A stretch of DNA of 64,000 nucleotides from positions 1 through 64,000 of the forward strand of contig JACRME010000001.1 in NCBI GenBank assembly GCA_016235045.1, in the 5' to 3' direction. Below the pieces are notes generated by a model. It saw only the letters and a list, made by a program, of their open reading frames with translations, was not told the origin of the DNA and ran no database searches. The translations under genes were made by a program, and so were the position numbers. Shown piece by piece: positions 28,854 through 37,314 of the stretch. The first letter of the stretch is position 1; every line of letters starts with the position of its first letter. The stretch comes from Nitrosomonadales bacterium. GTDB lineage: Bacteria; Pseudomonadota; Gammaproteobacteria; Burkholderiales; Gallionellaceae.

Positions 28854-29042
28854 TCACCACGAAGACCGCTCGTGATTTTCGAAACGTTCAATGAAGTGCT
28901 CACACACCTCTGCAAAATCGGCTTCGACCACCTCGAGAATTGCAGTACAAAGCACCGTATCAACGCTATCGCGCATTTTGATGGTTTGGCCGCAGTTGCC
29001 ACACGATTTGGGCGATTCGGCGGCGTTTGGATCCGGTTTCAA
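28854..29042 (-). CDS. Small CxxC protein, TTG start
   Basis: A 62-residue reading begins with TTG at 29042 preceded by CTGGAGAAAAA, a good ribosome binding site at proper spacing. The product has CGNCGQTIKMRDSVDTVLC, a possible zinc-binding or redox cysteine group, then an acidic helix VVEADFAEVCEHFIERFENH. I do not recognise a family. It points toward the bidirectional terminator at 28731-28761. The flanking noncoding DNA 28762-28853 and 29043-29197 shows nothing else convincing. Confidence 0.5.
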   Translation of the reverse strand: MKPDPNAAESPKSCGNCGQTIKMRDSVDTVLCTAILEVVEADFAEVCEHFIERFENHERSSW

Positions 29043-29197
29043 TTTTTCTCCAGCAAGTCACTGCTTCAATACACAAAAGAGAGCAATGTCCATGCCACGC
29101 TAATTTTGCCGCGACAACACCTCAAAGCACAACCGTCGAACGGCAACGAGTGTCCAAATCAAGACATTCAGTGATGAGACAACGCCACCCTGAAAAC

Positions 29198-29227
29198 TTG
29201 ATTCCAGGGATTCAGCCACCATATATA
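29198..29227 (+). promoter_or_regulatory. Putative sigma-70 promoter of the AmmeMemoRadiSam operon
   Basis: TTGATT (29198-29203) and TATATA (29222-29227) are 18 bases apart, in an AT run ATATATATATTATTAATA just upstream of the Memo gene start at 29252, whose ribosome binding site is CGGAG. Confidence 0.45.
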
Positions 29228-29251
29228 TATTATTAATACTCGGAGACCGCC

Positions 29252-30073
29252 ATGTACGCAGTCCGTCCCCCGGCAGTTGCCGGAATGTTCTATCCCGCCG
29301 ATTCGCGGCAGCTTGCACGCGACGTGCAGCACTTCCTGGCCGCTGCCCAGCCACAGGCTCTCAATGCCAAGGCATTGATTGTGCCGCACGCGGGATATAT
29401 CTACTCCGGCGCAATCGCCGCAAGCGCCTATGCGACGCTGAAAGCCGTCGCCCCGCGCATCCACCGCGTCGTACTGCTGGGTCCGACCCATTGCGTCGCC
29501 ATACGCGGCCTTGCGCTACCGGATACGGATGCGTTCGACACACCGCTGGGGCGGATACAACTGGACACCGGGGCAATGCACGCCATCAAGGGACTGCCTC
29601 AAGTGGTCGTCAGCGGCGAAGCGCACGCACAGGAACACTCGCTGGAAGTGCAATTGCCGTTCCTGCAAAGCATACTGGGAGAATTCTCCCTGCTTCCGCT
29701 TGCGGTGGGCATGGCAACAGCGGAGGAAGTGGCCGAAGTGCTGGAGGCCGTGTGGGGCGGCGATGAAACCCTATTCGTCGTCAGTTCCGACCTCTCGCAT
29801 TACCTGCCCTATGCGGCCGCCCAGTTCGCCGATGGCAAAACGGCCCAGGATATCGTCAACCTCCGCCAACCGATCAATCACGAACAGGCGTGCGGCGGAA
29901 CGCCGATCAGCGGCTTGATGGTCGCGGCGCACAAGCACCATCTCACGCCGCATTTGCTCGATTTGCGAAACTCCGGGGACACTGCGGGGTCACATGATCG
30001 CGTAGTAGGGTATGCCGCGTTTGCCTTTACCCCGGCTGCCGAAGTGGGAAAGGAGCATGAGCGTGCCAACTGA
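29252..30073 (+). CDS. amrB: AmmeMemoRadiSam system protein B (Memo family)
   Basis: This 273-residue protein is a Memo-like member of the dioxygenase-fold family: VRPPAVAGMFYPADSRQL at the N-terminus, LIVPHAGYIYSGAIAA, LLGPTHCV, HAQEHSLEVQLPFLQ, VVSSDLSHYLPY and C-terminal GYAAFAF, including the metal-site histidines of the class II extradiol dioxygenase fold. The biochemical role is unsettled. It heads a four-gene operon with two AMMECR1 genes and a radical SAM gene, the classical AmmeMemoRadiSam trio. It overlaps the next gene by 17 bases or less. Confidence 0.93.
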   Translation: MYAVRPPAVAGMFYPADSRQLARDVQHFLAAAQPQALNAKALIVPHAGYIYSGAIAASAYATLKAVAPRIHRVVLLGPTHCVAIRGLALPDTDAFDTPLGRIQLDTGAMHAIKGLPQVVVSGEAHAQEHSLEVQLPFLQSILGEFSLLPLAVGMATAEEVAEVLEAVWGGDETLFVVSSDLSHYLPYAAAQFADGKTAQDIVNLRQPINHEQACGGTPISGLMVAAHKHHLTPHLLDLRNSGDTAGSHDRVVGYAAFAFTPAAEVGKEHERAN

Positions 30074-30620
30074 GCAACATCGAGGAAGAGTTCTGTTGCC
30101 AATTGCGCGTGCGGCGATTGCCCGGGCTCTGCACATCCCGCAAACAGCAGATGAGACCGCGTCCTGGCTCGCCGAGTTTGGCGCCTGCTTTGTCACGCTC
30201 ACCCAAAGTGGCGAACTGCGCGGCTGCATCGGCACGCTGCAGGCGCACCGCTCCCTGCTGGACGATGTAAAAAGCAACGCCGTCTCAGCGGCCTTTCGCG
30301 ATCCGCGTTTCGCCCCCTTGAGTGCAGAGGAATTGGGTATGACCGCTGTCGAGATTTCGCTCCTGTCGCCGACTCAGGCAATGGAAGTCCGGCACGAGGC
30401 CGACGCACTGGCACAATTGCGTGCGGGGGTGGATGGTGTTGTGTTCGAATACCGCCATTTCCGCAGCACGTTCTTGCCGCAGGTGTGGGAGCAGTTGACC
30501 CAACCGCACCAGTTCATGGCACAACTCAAACGCAAGGCCGGGCTGCCAGGCGATTTTTGGGCAGAAGGCATCAGGCTGTCACGCTATACCGTCACCAAAT
30601 GGCGTGAACAGGATGACTGA
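30057..30620 (+). CDS. amrA: AmmeMemoRadiSam system protein A (AMMECR1), copy 1
   Basis: This is a 187-residue AMMECR1-domain protein with SWLAEFGACFVTLTQSGELRGCIGTL, DPRFAPLSAEEL, EVRHEADALAQLRAG and the C-terminal signature KAGLPGDFWAEG..LSRYTVTKW. AAGGAG sits one base before the ATG at 30057 but 7 bases before the in-frame GTG at 30063, which may be the real start. The gene begins inside the Memo coding end, so the two are translationally coupled. Function unknown beyond the Amme/Memo/RadiSam association; the LRGCIG motif is the family's most conserved site. Confidence 0.92.
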   Translation: MSVPTEQHRGRVLLPIARAAIARALHIPQTADETASWLAEFGACFVTLTQSGELRGCIGTLQAHRSLLDDVKSNAVSAAFRDPRFAPLSAEELGMTAVEISLLSPTQAMEVRHEADALAQLRAGVDGVVFEYRHFRSTFLPQVWEQLTQPHQFMAQLKRKAGLPGDFWAEGIRLSRYTVTKWREQDD

Positions 30621-30667
30621 CTTTGGACGGATTCACCGGCGTCGCCGAGCCACCTCCGGCCCACTGC

Positions 30668-30743
30668 CTGTTGCAGTGCCGGAACACCGCAAGCGGCCGG
30701 GCATGCCGCGTTCGCCTTTAACGAGGAGGAAAATCATGTCTGA
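30668..30743 (+). pseudogene. Decayed 3' fragment of a second Memo gene
   Basis: Between the two AMMECR1 genes the frame ending at 30743 reads GHAAFAFNEEENHV then stop, matching the Memo terminal motif GYAAFAF of 29252-30073. The nucleotide match GCATGCCGCGTTCGCCTTTA versus GTATGCCGCGTTTGCCTTTA is close. A frame-shifted stretch just upstream (LLQCRNTASG) resembles LLDLRNSGDTAG of the intact gene. Its stop overlaps the start of AMMECR1 copy 2 just as the intact Memo gene overlaps copy 1, so it seems the residue of a second Memo-AMMECR1 unit. Confidence 0.6.
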
Positions 30744-31389
30744 CACAAACAAGGGAAGAACCCTGCTGCACCTGGCGCGTGCAGCCATTGCCAGGGAACT
30801 CGGTTTCAGATCGGACGACCTGCCGCGCACCTCTTGGCTGGAGCAACCCGGCGCGACTTTCGTCACGCTGACCTTGCACGGACGCATGCACGGTTGTATC
30901 GGCAGTCTGGAAGCAAGGCTTCCGCTCATCGACGATGTGCGCCAGAACGCCATCGCCGCCGCTTTCGAGGATCCGCGCTACCCGCCTCTCACGAGAGAGG
31001 AGTTCGCCGACGTGGTCATCGACGTGGCCTTGCTCAGTACGCCCGAAGAAATCCATTTCCGCAGTGAGCAAGATGCCCTGCAGCAATTGCACCCGGGACT
31101 GGATGGGGTCACACTGGAATACGACCCGGCAGCCACGGCAACGGAGCAAGCCGACAGCGGCCTGCTGGAACAGGCAACCGTCCGCGCCACCGCGGAGTCC
31201 GCCCCGCTTGGCCGTCCAAACCGCGCCACCTTCCTGCCGCATGCATGGGCGGATTTGCCAGAACCGCGAGACTACCTTGCGGAATTGAAAACCCAGGCAG
31301 GCCTGCCGGAAGATTTCTGGTCGGACGACATCAAGCTCTCGCGTTACACCGTCAAGAAATGGCACGAGGTCGAACGACAACATGGATGA
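30736..31389 (+). CDS. amrA: AmmeMemoRadiSam system protein A (AMMECR1), copy 2
   Basis: The ATG at 30736 (MSDTNKGRTLLHLARA) has GAGGAGGA a few bases upstream. The 217-residue product is a second AMMECR1 protein: SWLEQPGATFVTLTLHGRMHGCIGSL, DPRYPPLTREEF, and KTQAGLPEDFWSDDIKLSRYTVKKW. Compared with copy 1 it carries an insertion of about 29 residues after the central GVTLEYD, rich in Ala, Glu and Thr, and reads MHGCIG where copy 1 has LRGCIG. The stop overlaps the radical SAM gene by 8 bases. The pair probably arose by tandem duplication of a Memo-AMMECR1 unit. Confidence 0.92.
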   Translation: MSDTNKGRTLLHLARAAIARELGFRSDDLPRTSWLEQPGATFVTLTLHGRMHGCIGSLEARLPLIDDVRQNAIAAAFEDPRYPPLTREEFADVVIDVALLSTPEEIHFRSEQDALQQLHPGLDGVTLEYDPAATATEQADSGLLEQATVRATAESAPLGRPNRATFLPHAWADLPEPRDYLAELKTQAGLPEDFWSDDIKLSRYTVKKWHEVERQHG

Positions 31390-32476
31390 GCCGATCAGCA
31401 TTGCGGAGCAATATCCGGCCCGATATTGGCACCGGCTGGAAGACGGTCGCATCCAGTGCGACCTGTGTCCGCGCGACTGCAAACTGAAGGAAGGGCAGCG
31501 CGGCGCCTGCTTCGTGCGCGGCCGCATCAACGACATGATGGTGCTGACCACCTACGGCCGCAGTTCCGGTTTCTGCGTCGACCCCATCGAGAAGAAACCG
31601 CTCAACCATTTCTATCCCGGCAGCAGCATCCTGTCGTTCGGTACCGCCGGATGCAATCTTGCCTGCAAGTTCTGCCAGAACTGGGACATCTCAAAATCTC
31701 GCAGCTTCGACAAGCTCGCCGACCAGGCCAGCCCTGAAGCCATTGCAAACGCGTTCATCGGGGCGGGATGCAAGAGCGTCGCCTTCACCTACAACGACCC
31801 GGTGATCTTCGCCGAATACGCGATGGACGTGGCCGATGCCTGCCACGAACTTGGTGTAAAGACCGTGGCCGTGACCGCGGGCTACATCCACGCCCAGCCG
31901 CGCGAAGAGTTCTATGCCAGGATGGATGCGGCAAACGTGGATCTGAAAGCATTCACCGAGGAGTTCTATTTCAAGCAGACCGGCGCTCATCTGCAACCTG
32001 TGCTGGAGACGCTGAAATACCTGCGCCAGGAAACCCCGGTGTGGGTCGAGCTGACCACGTTGCTGATTCCCGGCTACAACGACAGCGCGCACGAAATCGG
32101 CCAGATGTGCGAATGGATCGCAAGGGAACTGGGGAGGGATGTGCCGCTGCATTTCACCGCTTTCCATCCGGACTACAAAATGACGCTGATCCCGCCCACG
32201 CCTTCGTCCAAACTCACGGAAGCGCGCCGGATTGCGCATTCTGCGGGCCTGCAGCACGTCTATACCGGCAATGTGCATGACCTGAGCGGCGGGACGACGC
32301 ATTGTGCCCAATGCCGCCAAGCGCTGATCGTGCGCGATTGGCACCAGATTCGGGAATACGCAGTCACGGAAAACGGCGAGTGCCCGCAGTGCGGGGCAAG
32401 ATTGTCGGGCTACTTCGGCAAATTCGAGGGGCAATCCGGCGGCGGCAGGCGCATCCCGCTGGCGATTGGCAATTGA
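31382..32476 (+). CDS. amrS: AmmeMemoRadiSam system radical SAM enzyme
   Basis: This 364-residue radical SAM protein has the SAM-cluster motif CNLACKFCQNW, preceded by an N-terminal cysteine group CDLCPRDCKLKEGQRGAC and FYPGSSILSFGTAG, and followed by a C-terminal zinc-ribbon-like pair CAQC and CPQC. It is the PflA-like enzyme that always accompanies Memo and AMMECR1. The substrate is not established to my knowledge. The start overlaps AMMECR1 copy 2 by 8 bases, and no further gene follows on this strand, so it ends the operon. Confidence 0.95.
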   Translation: MDEPISIAEQYPARYWHRLEDGRIQCDLCPRDCKLKEGQRGACFVRGRINDMMVLTTYGRSSGFCVDPIEKKPLNHFYPGSSILSFGTAGCNLACKFCQNWDISKSRSFDKLADQASPEAIANAFIGAGCKSVAFTYNDPVIFAEYAMDVADACHELGVKTVAVTAGYIHAQPREEFYARMDAANVDLKAFTEEFYFKQTGAHLQPVLETLKYLRQETPVWVELTTLLIPGYNDSAHEIGQMCEWIARELGRDVPLHFTAFHPDYKMTLIPPTPSSKLTEARRIAHSAGLQHVYTGNVHDLSGGTTHCAQCRQALIVRDWHQIREYAVTENGECPQCGARLSGYFGKFEGQSGGGRRIPLAIGN

Positions 32477-32514
32477 TAGGAACTCAAGGAGTCTGCGTCG
32501 CCGCAAAATGGCGA

Positions 32515-33993
32515 TCAGACTGGCATTCTCAAACCCGGATTAACGAAATCATCATCGCTGAACTTCGCTGCAATAGCCTTGAATTCATTCATCGCGGTCA
32601 CAAAGGCATCGACAACATCCGGATCGAAGTGTTTTCCCCTCCCGCCGATGATGGTTTGCGCCACCTCGTCGTGGCCCATGGCAGATTTGTAGACGCGCTT
32701 GCATGACATGGCATCGTAGACATCCGCCAGCGCCATCAAACGTGCCGGAATGGGAATATTGTCCCCGCGCAACGAAAACGGATAACCGCTGCCATCCCAC
32801 TTTTCATGATGTCCAATTGCGATCTGGCGGGCTGCCCTCAGGAAGGGGCTGTTGCGAACGCTCGACATATTCTCCGCGCCGGAAATGGCATTACCGCCGA
32901 GCAGGGTATGCGTCTTCATGATCTCGAATTCCTCTTCCGTCAGCTTGCCGGGCTTGTGCAGAATACGGTCGGGAATGCCCACCTTGCCGATGTCGTGCAA
33001 GGGCGCGATCTTGAACAGCATATCGATATTGTCGTCGGTCAGAAAATCGGCAAAGCGCGGATGAGTCTGCAATTGGATGGCCAAAGTGCGCACATAGTGC
33101 TGCGTGCGCCGGATGTGGTTCCCGGTTTCGTTGTCGCGAGTCTCGGCCAGCGAGGACAAGGCCAGAATGGTCGTGTCCTTGATGGCAACGTTTTCCTCGG
33201 TTCTCAAATTAAGCATCGCGGTACGCTCTTGCACCATCTGCTCCAGCTTGTGCTCGTTGTTCAGCAGAATGATGTTGGCGCGCTCCAACTGGTTACGCGC
33301 TTCCTCCGTTTCCGCTTTCTGCGCTTTCAACTGCTGCAACAGGGATTCATTCTCGAAACCTTGCTGCAGCGATAACACGAAAGTTTTGTTCAAGCCCCGC
33401 CCGGCCAGCACAATCACCACCACGTATATGCACAGCATCAACACCAATATCCAGTGGATCAGGTCGTTCTCGACCGACACGCGCACGATCAACGGCAACA
33501 TGACGCCAGAGAGGTAGGCGTACAGCGCGGGCGGATGCACGGGATTGATGGTGACCGCGCCTGCCACCAATCCGATCATCAGGCAGATCATCAGACTCTG
33601 GTAAACGATGTCATCCGGAAAAAAAGCGACTTCCGCAACGCCCCACAGGATTCCGGCCGCGAGCGAAAAGAAAGTGAAGTAGTTGTGCCAATCCCGGCAC
33701 TCTTCCTGGGTGTGCAGCTTGTTCCGGTGCAGTGACCACTCGACCAGCTCGACCGCGTGCATTGCGTAGAAAACCGCAAGCCATGTCAGCAGCCATTGAT
33801 GGGGCGCATGCCCCCAGAACATCCAGACGAAAAGGACTTCCAGCACAACCTGGCTTAATACGAGCGACGGATACACCGTCATCCGAGTGCGGAGTTGCTC
33901 GGCGCGCACACGCAGGTTTTTTTGATCTATATGGAAAAAAAAGTCATTCAGGTTGAACCAGAATGAGTGCCGACTGGAAATCGAAGTATTCAT
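32515..33993 (-). CDS. Membrane HD-GYP domain protein with coiled coil
   Basis: This 492-residue protein has about six or seven N-terminal membrane helices (to about residue 210), a coiled-coil linker rich in Glu/Gln/Leu (LLQQLKAQKAETEEARNQLERANIILLNNEHKLEQMVQER region), and a C-terminal HD-GYP domain with HDIGKVGIPD, HHEKWDGSGYP and ADVYDAM. It should hydrolyse cyclic di-GMP in response to a membrane signal. Unlike the protein at 1849-3063 the GYP motif is intact. Start at 33993 follows GGGAGAAGG. The AT-rich 34030-34131 stretch upstream probably holds its promoter. Confidence 0.87.
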   Translation of the reverse strand: MNTSISSRHSFWFNLNDFFFHIDQKNLRVRAEQLRTRMTVYPSLVLSQVVLEVLFVWMFWGHAPHQWLLTWLAVFYAMHAVELVEWSLHRNKLHTQEECRDWHNYFTFFSLAAGILWGVAEVAFFPDDIVYQSLMICLMIGLVAGAVTINPVHPPALYAYLSGVMLPLIVRVSVENDLIHWILVLMLCIYVVVIVLAGRGLNKTFVLSLQQGFENESLLQQLKAQKAETEEARNQLERANIILLNNEHKLEQMVQERTAMLNLRTEENVAIKDTTILALSSLAETRDNETGNHIRRTQHYVRTLAIQLQTHPRFADFLTDDNIDMLFKIAPLHDIGKVGIPDRILHKPGKLTEEEFEIMKTHTLLGGNAISGAENMSSVRNSPFLRAARQIAIGHHEKWDGSGYPFSLRGDNIPIPARLMALADVYDAMSCKRVYKSAMGHDEVAQTIIGGRGKHFDPDVVDAFVTAMNEFKAIAAKFSDDDFVNPGLRMPV

Positions 33994-34131
33994 CGCCTTC
34001 TCCCCTTTCGGCCTGGAGTCGCACCCGAGGCCGGAAGAAGATACTGCGACGAGATTATTGAATATGCAATAGGCCTAAGTATCTAGATAACCGTCTATAT
34101 ACTTTGGGCAAAAAGTATAGGCACATGAGTG

Positions 34132-35388
34132 TCATTCCACCACCCGCACCAGGGCAAAACCGCCGCCCGGGGTGCGGAAATTGGTGGTTTGGCCCTGGTA
34201 AAGGCGCGCTGCAATGAGCTGGATATCGCCATCATAGACATAGCAGCGCACATCGTACTTGAGCGATTGCGGCTCCATTCCCTCCGGACACACCTTGCGC
34301 TCGCCCGGCAACGCCAGCCTCTGTGCGACGTAATCGGACTGCATGACCTCCTCGAACACGCGTTTGGTCATCTTGTCGCCCCGATACGCGCCCTTGCTGC
34401 CGTAGCCGCTGGCCGGCTTGAAGAACCACTGCTTGCGCTCTTCCCACCATTGCCCGGCATCCGCCGCGCGCACCAGCCTCGTCTGCGGAACCCCTCTTGC
34501 CAGCGCGTCTATGCTGGCTTGCGAAATCCCTTTTGTACGCAAACCATCCGCATCGGAAAGCAAGGCCAGCTTGTGCTTGTCGGCATAGCGCCGGTGATGC
34601 CGTGGGTTCGGCGTCACGACGACCTGCTGTCTTTCCCAAGCGGAAAGAAGGTGCGGAAAACGCTGCAGGGTGAAATCGGTCAACCGGTTATAAATCAGGT
34701 CTACACGCTGGCCGTTGCAATAAAGCCCGTCATCCTGCGCCTGCAAGACGGCAGGATCGGCGATGGGTGCGGCGATGCCAGCGCTCTCGAACAGCTTCTG
34801 CGCCAGCAGGAACTCGGGATAAAGATATTGCGCTTCCGGCTGTTCGTCCACGATAGCGACTGCTTTGAGCTGCGCTGCGCCATGCACCAGCCGCCACTCG
34901 TTGCGGAACATCTCGACAAAGTGGTTTTCGAACTGATGAGGAACCTCGGCAGGAACGGGAGAAGCGCCATACAGCCCGGCATCATGCTGACTGTCGATCA
35001 GCACGGAACACAGGAAACCACCGCCCGCATTGGTATTGATCTCGATCAGGTGCGTACCCTGCTCGTTGAGATGGAAATCGTAACCGTAGAACACACCGAG
35101 GGGAGAACCCGGCTCAGGCGCGCCAAGCACTTCGCCTGCCGCAGCAATCACCGCGCGCATCTGCTGCAACTGCATCTCGCTGACGAATACCGGCGCCGCC
35201 GCAAACAGATGCGGGCAACGTTCCTTCACCAGCTTGTACCACTCCGCCCCTTGCGCCTGTAACGCCTCTTGCAAGGCATCACCGTCCATCCCCGCCCAGC
35301 TCAGGCACTCGCCGTTCAGGTGCGCAATGAAATCATGATCGACATCGAAATGTTCTTTTGCTTCTACATGCAAATCAGAATCACCCAC
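34132..35388 (-). CDS. ATP-grasp / glutathione-synthetase-like protein
   Basis: This 418-residue protein looks like a divergent ATP-grasp enzyme: a substrate-half motif LIEINTNAGGGF near residue 120, and a C-terminal grasp core with WFFKPASGYGSKGAYRGDKM, a VAQRL strand, and SLKYDVRCYVYDGDI..ARLYQGQTTNFRTPGGGFA. Such proteins ligate an amine or carboxylate with ATP. The ligand is unknown; no known pathway partner is adjacent. It overlaps the chalcone-isomerase-like gene by 8 bases, so the two are coupled. Confidence 0.75.
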   Translation of the reverse strand: MGDSDLHVEAKEHFDVDHDFIAHLNGECLSWAGMDGDALQEALQAQGAEWYKLVKERCPHLFAAAPVFVSEMQLQQMRAVIAAAGEVLGAPEPGSPLGVFYGYDFHLNEQGTHLIEINTNAGGGFLCSVLIDSQHDAGLYGASPVPAEVPHQFENHFVEMFRNEWRLVHGAAQLKAVAIVDEQPEAQYLYPEFLLAQKLFESAGIAAPIADPAVLQAQDDGLYCNGQRVDLIYNRLTDFTLQRFPHLLSAWERQQVVVTPNPRHHRRYADKHKLALLSDADGLRTKGISQASIDALARGVPQTRLVRAADAGQWWEERKQWFFKPASGYGSKGAYRGDKMTKRVFEEVMQSDYVAQRLALPGERKVCPEGMEPQSLKYDVRCYVYDGDIQLIAARLYQGQTTNFRTPGGGFALVRVVE

Positions 35389-35944
35389 CCAGCATCTCTT
35401 TCTTCAGGTCGTCCTGAACCGGTTTTGTCCCCAGCCAAATCTTGAGCAAGGCACGATTGAACTCCGCTCCGGCTATCGTGCCCCGTGCGGTTCCGTTAAC
35501 ACCGATCTGCGTGCCGCTGGCAGGCAGATAGTCGAGCGTAATCACATCGCCCGGCTTCACTTCCTTCACCGCATCGAATATCTGCGCCATCTGCTTGATC
35601 TGCGCATTCAGCGTCGCCAGCTCGGCAGGCGTATGGTTCGCTTCGATCGCATCGTTGAAGGCATTGAACAGCTTCTCGCTGCTCAGCTCGTGCATGATAT
35701 GCAGCGCAACGCGATGCTCATGCTCATCCGCAATGATCGTTTCCGCCGATGCCTGCTTCTGCGGCAGATACAGCGCGCCGACGTAGATCTTGAAGAACAG
35801 CTTGGTGCGGATGCCCGCGCCGTTCAGTTGCAGGCTCGCATTGCCGACTTGAGCGGTGTCGGGCAGTTTTACGCCAGCCACTTCCAGCGCGTTCGTATTC
35901 CAGCTCAGCAATAAAGCGCAAATCACCAACAGCGACTTTCTCAT
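35381..35944 (-). CDS. Exported chalcone-isomerase-like protein
   Basis: The start is the ATG at 35944 (MRKSLLVICALLLSWNTNA), with GGGGGAGAT just upstream; longer readings lack support. The first 19 residues are a signal peptide. The remainder matches the bacterial chalcone-isomerase-like fold: VGNASLQLNGAGIRTKLFFKIYVGALYLP, KPGDVITLDYLPASGTQIGVNG and FNRALLKIWLGTKPVQDDLKKEML. In bacteria these periplasmic proteins are of unknown function and lack the plant enzyme's activity. It is coupled to the ATP-grasp gene downstream. Confidence 0.85.
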   Translation of the reverse strand: MRKSLLVICALLLSWNTNALEVAGVKLPDTAQVGNASLQLNGAGIRTKLFFKIYVGALYLPQKQASAETIIADEHEHRVALHIMHELSSEKLFNAFNDAIEANHTPAELATLNAQIKQMAQIFDAVKEVKPGDVITLDYLPASGTQIGVNGTARGTIAGAEFNRALLKIWLGTKPVQDDLKKEMLGG

Positions 35945-35982
35945 ATCTCCCCCTTCAGTTCTGATGAGCCATAAAGCATGTA

Positions 35983-36085
35983 TCCCCACCTTGCCCCTCC
36001 CCCTGAGAAGGGGAGGGAACGCAATTAATTACGTTCACCGCATCAGTCCCTTCCCCCTTGCAGGGGGAAGGCTAGGATGGGGGTA
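35983..36085. repeat. C/T-rich palindromic element (intergenic copy)
   Basis: Two facing units, 35983-36020 and 36046-36085, each hold a hairpin (CCCCTCCCC..GGGGAGGG and CTTCCCCCTTGCAGGGGGAAGG) with a CCCCACCTTG-like leader. The pair sits between the thiolase and the chalcone-isomerase-like gene and is related in style to the in-frame copies in fadB, cusA and copB. Confidence 0.75.
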
Positions 36086-36099
36086 GAACCGCAAATCCC

Positions 36100-37296
36100 T
36101 TACAGCGCCTCAAACACCCCAGCCGCCCCCATCCCCGTCCCGATACACATCGTCACCATGCCATACTTCTGTTTCCTGCGCCGCAACCCATGCATCAAGG
36201 TCGCCGTCCGTATCGCCCCCGTCGCACCGAGCGGGTGCCCCAGCGCAATCGCCCCACCCAGCGGATTGACGATCTCGGGATTCAGCCCCACATCGCCGAT
36301 CACCGCCAGCGATTGCGCCGCGAACGCCTCGTTGAGTTCGATCCAGCCCATGTCATTCAATGTCAGCCCCACTTGCTTCAACACTCGCGGGATCGCTTCT
36401 TTCGGGCCGATGCCCATGATCTCCGGCGGCACGCCCGCCACGCCGAAGCCGAGGAACTTGCCGATGGGCGTCAGGTTGTAGCGCTTCAATGCCGCCTCGC
36501 TGCACAGCAGCACCGCCCCAGCGCCGTCCGACATCTGCGAACTGTTGCCCGCCGTGACCGAACCCTTCTGCGCGAACACCGTCTTGAGCTTCGCCAGGGC
36601 TTCGAGCGACGAATCCGCGCGCGGGCCCTCGTCCTGCTTCACCTCGCGCGACTTTGTCTTCACTTCGCGGCTGTGCATGTCCGGCGCATGTTCGGTAATG
36701 AGGTAAGGCGTAATCTCGTCCTCGAACTCGCCGTTGTTGATCGCCGCGATGGCACGCAGATGGCTTTGCAACGCGAACTGATCCTGCGCCTCGCGCGAAA
36801 CCTTCCAGCGCTCCGCCACCTTCTCTGCCGTCAACCCCATGCCGTAGGCGATGCCAACATGCTCGTTCTCGAAGATCGCCGGATTGAACGCGATCTTGTT
36901 GCCCATCATCGGCACCATGCTCATGCTCTCCACGCCCGCCGCGATCATCACCTCGGCCTCGCCGAGGCGGATACGATCCGCCGCCAGCGCCACCGCCTGC
37001 ACGCCGGAAGAACAGAAACGGTTGACGGTCATCCCCGGCACCGTGTGCGGTAATCCCGCCAGCAGCAGCGCGATGCGCGCCACGTTCATGCCCTGCTCCG
37101 CCTCCGGCATCGCACAACCGACGATCACATCGCCGACGCTGGCCGGGTCTAGCGACGGCGCCTGCGCCAGCACACTCCTCAGCACATGCGCCAGCAGATC
37201 GTCGGGGCGCGTGTTGCGGAACATGCCGCGCGGCGCCTTGCCGACCGGCGTGCGTGTGGCGGCAACGATGTATGCTTCCTGGACTTGTTTGCTCAT
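36100..37296 (-). CDS. fadA: Acetyl-CoA C-acyltransferase (thiolase)
   Basis: This 398-residue thiolase has the nucleophile motif NRFCSSGVQAVALAADRI, GVESMSMVPMMGN, GNSSQMSDGAGAVL, the His motif GGAIALGHPLGATGAI and the second catalytic Cys in CIGTGMGAAGVFEAL. It completes beta-oxidation by thiolytic cleavage of 3-ketoacyl-CoA. It is separated from its expected partner fadB by 3.9 kb of accessory genes on the same strand; the start (MSKQVQEAYIVAATRTPVGK) is standard. Confidence 0.93.
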   Translation of the reverse strand: MSKQVQEAYIVAATRTPVGKAPRGMFRNTRPDDLLAHVLRSVLAQAPSLDPASVGDVIVGCAMPEAEQGMNVARIALLLAGLPHTVPGMTVNRFCSSGVQAVALAADRIRLGEAEVMIAAGVESMSMVPMMGNKIAFNPAIFENEHVGIAYGMGLTAEKVAERWKVSREAQDQFALQSHLRAIAAINNGEFEDEITPYLITEHAPDMHSREVKTKSREVKQDEGPRADSSLEALAKLKTVFAQKGSVTAGNSSQMSDGAGAVLLCSEAALKRYNLTPIGKFLGFGVAGVPPEIMGIGPKEAIPRVLKQVGLTLNDMGWIELNEAFAAQSLAVIGDVGLNPEIVNPLGGAIALGHPLGATGAIRTATLMHGLRRRKQKYGMVTMCIGTGMGAAGVFEAL

Positions 37297-37314
37297 GGCG
37301 TATCCCTCCTTAAT

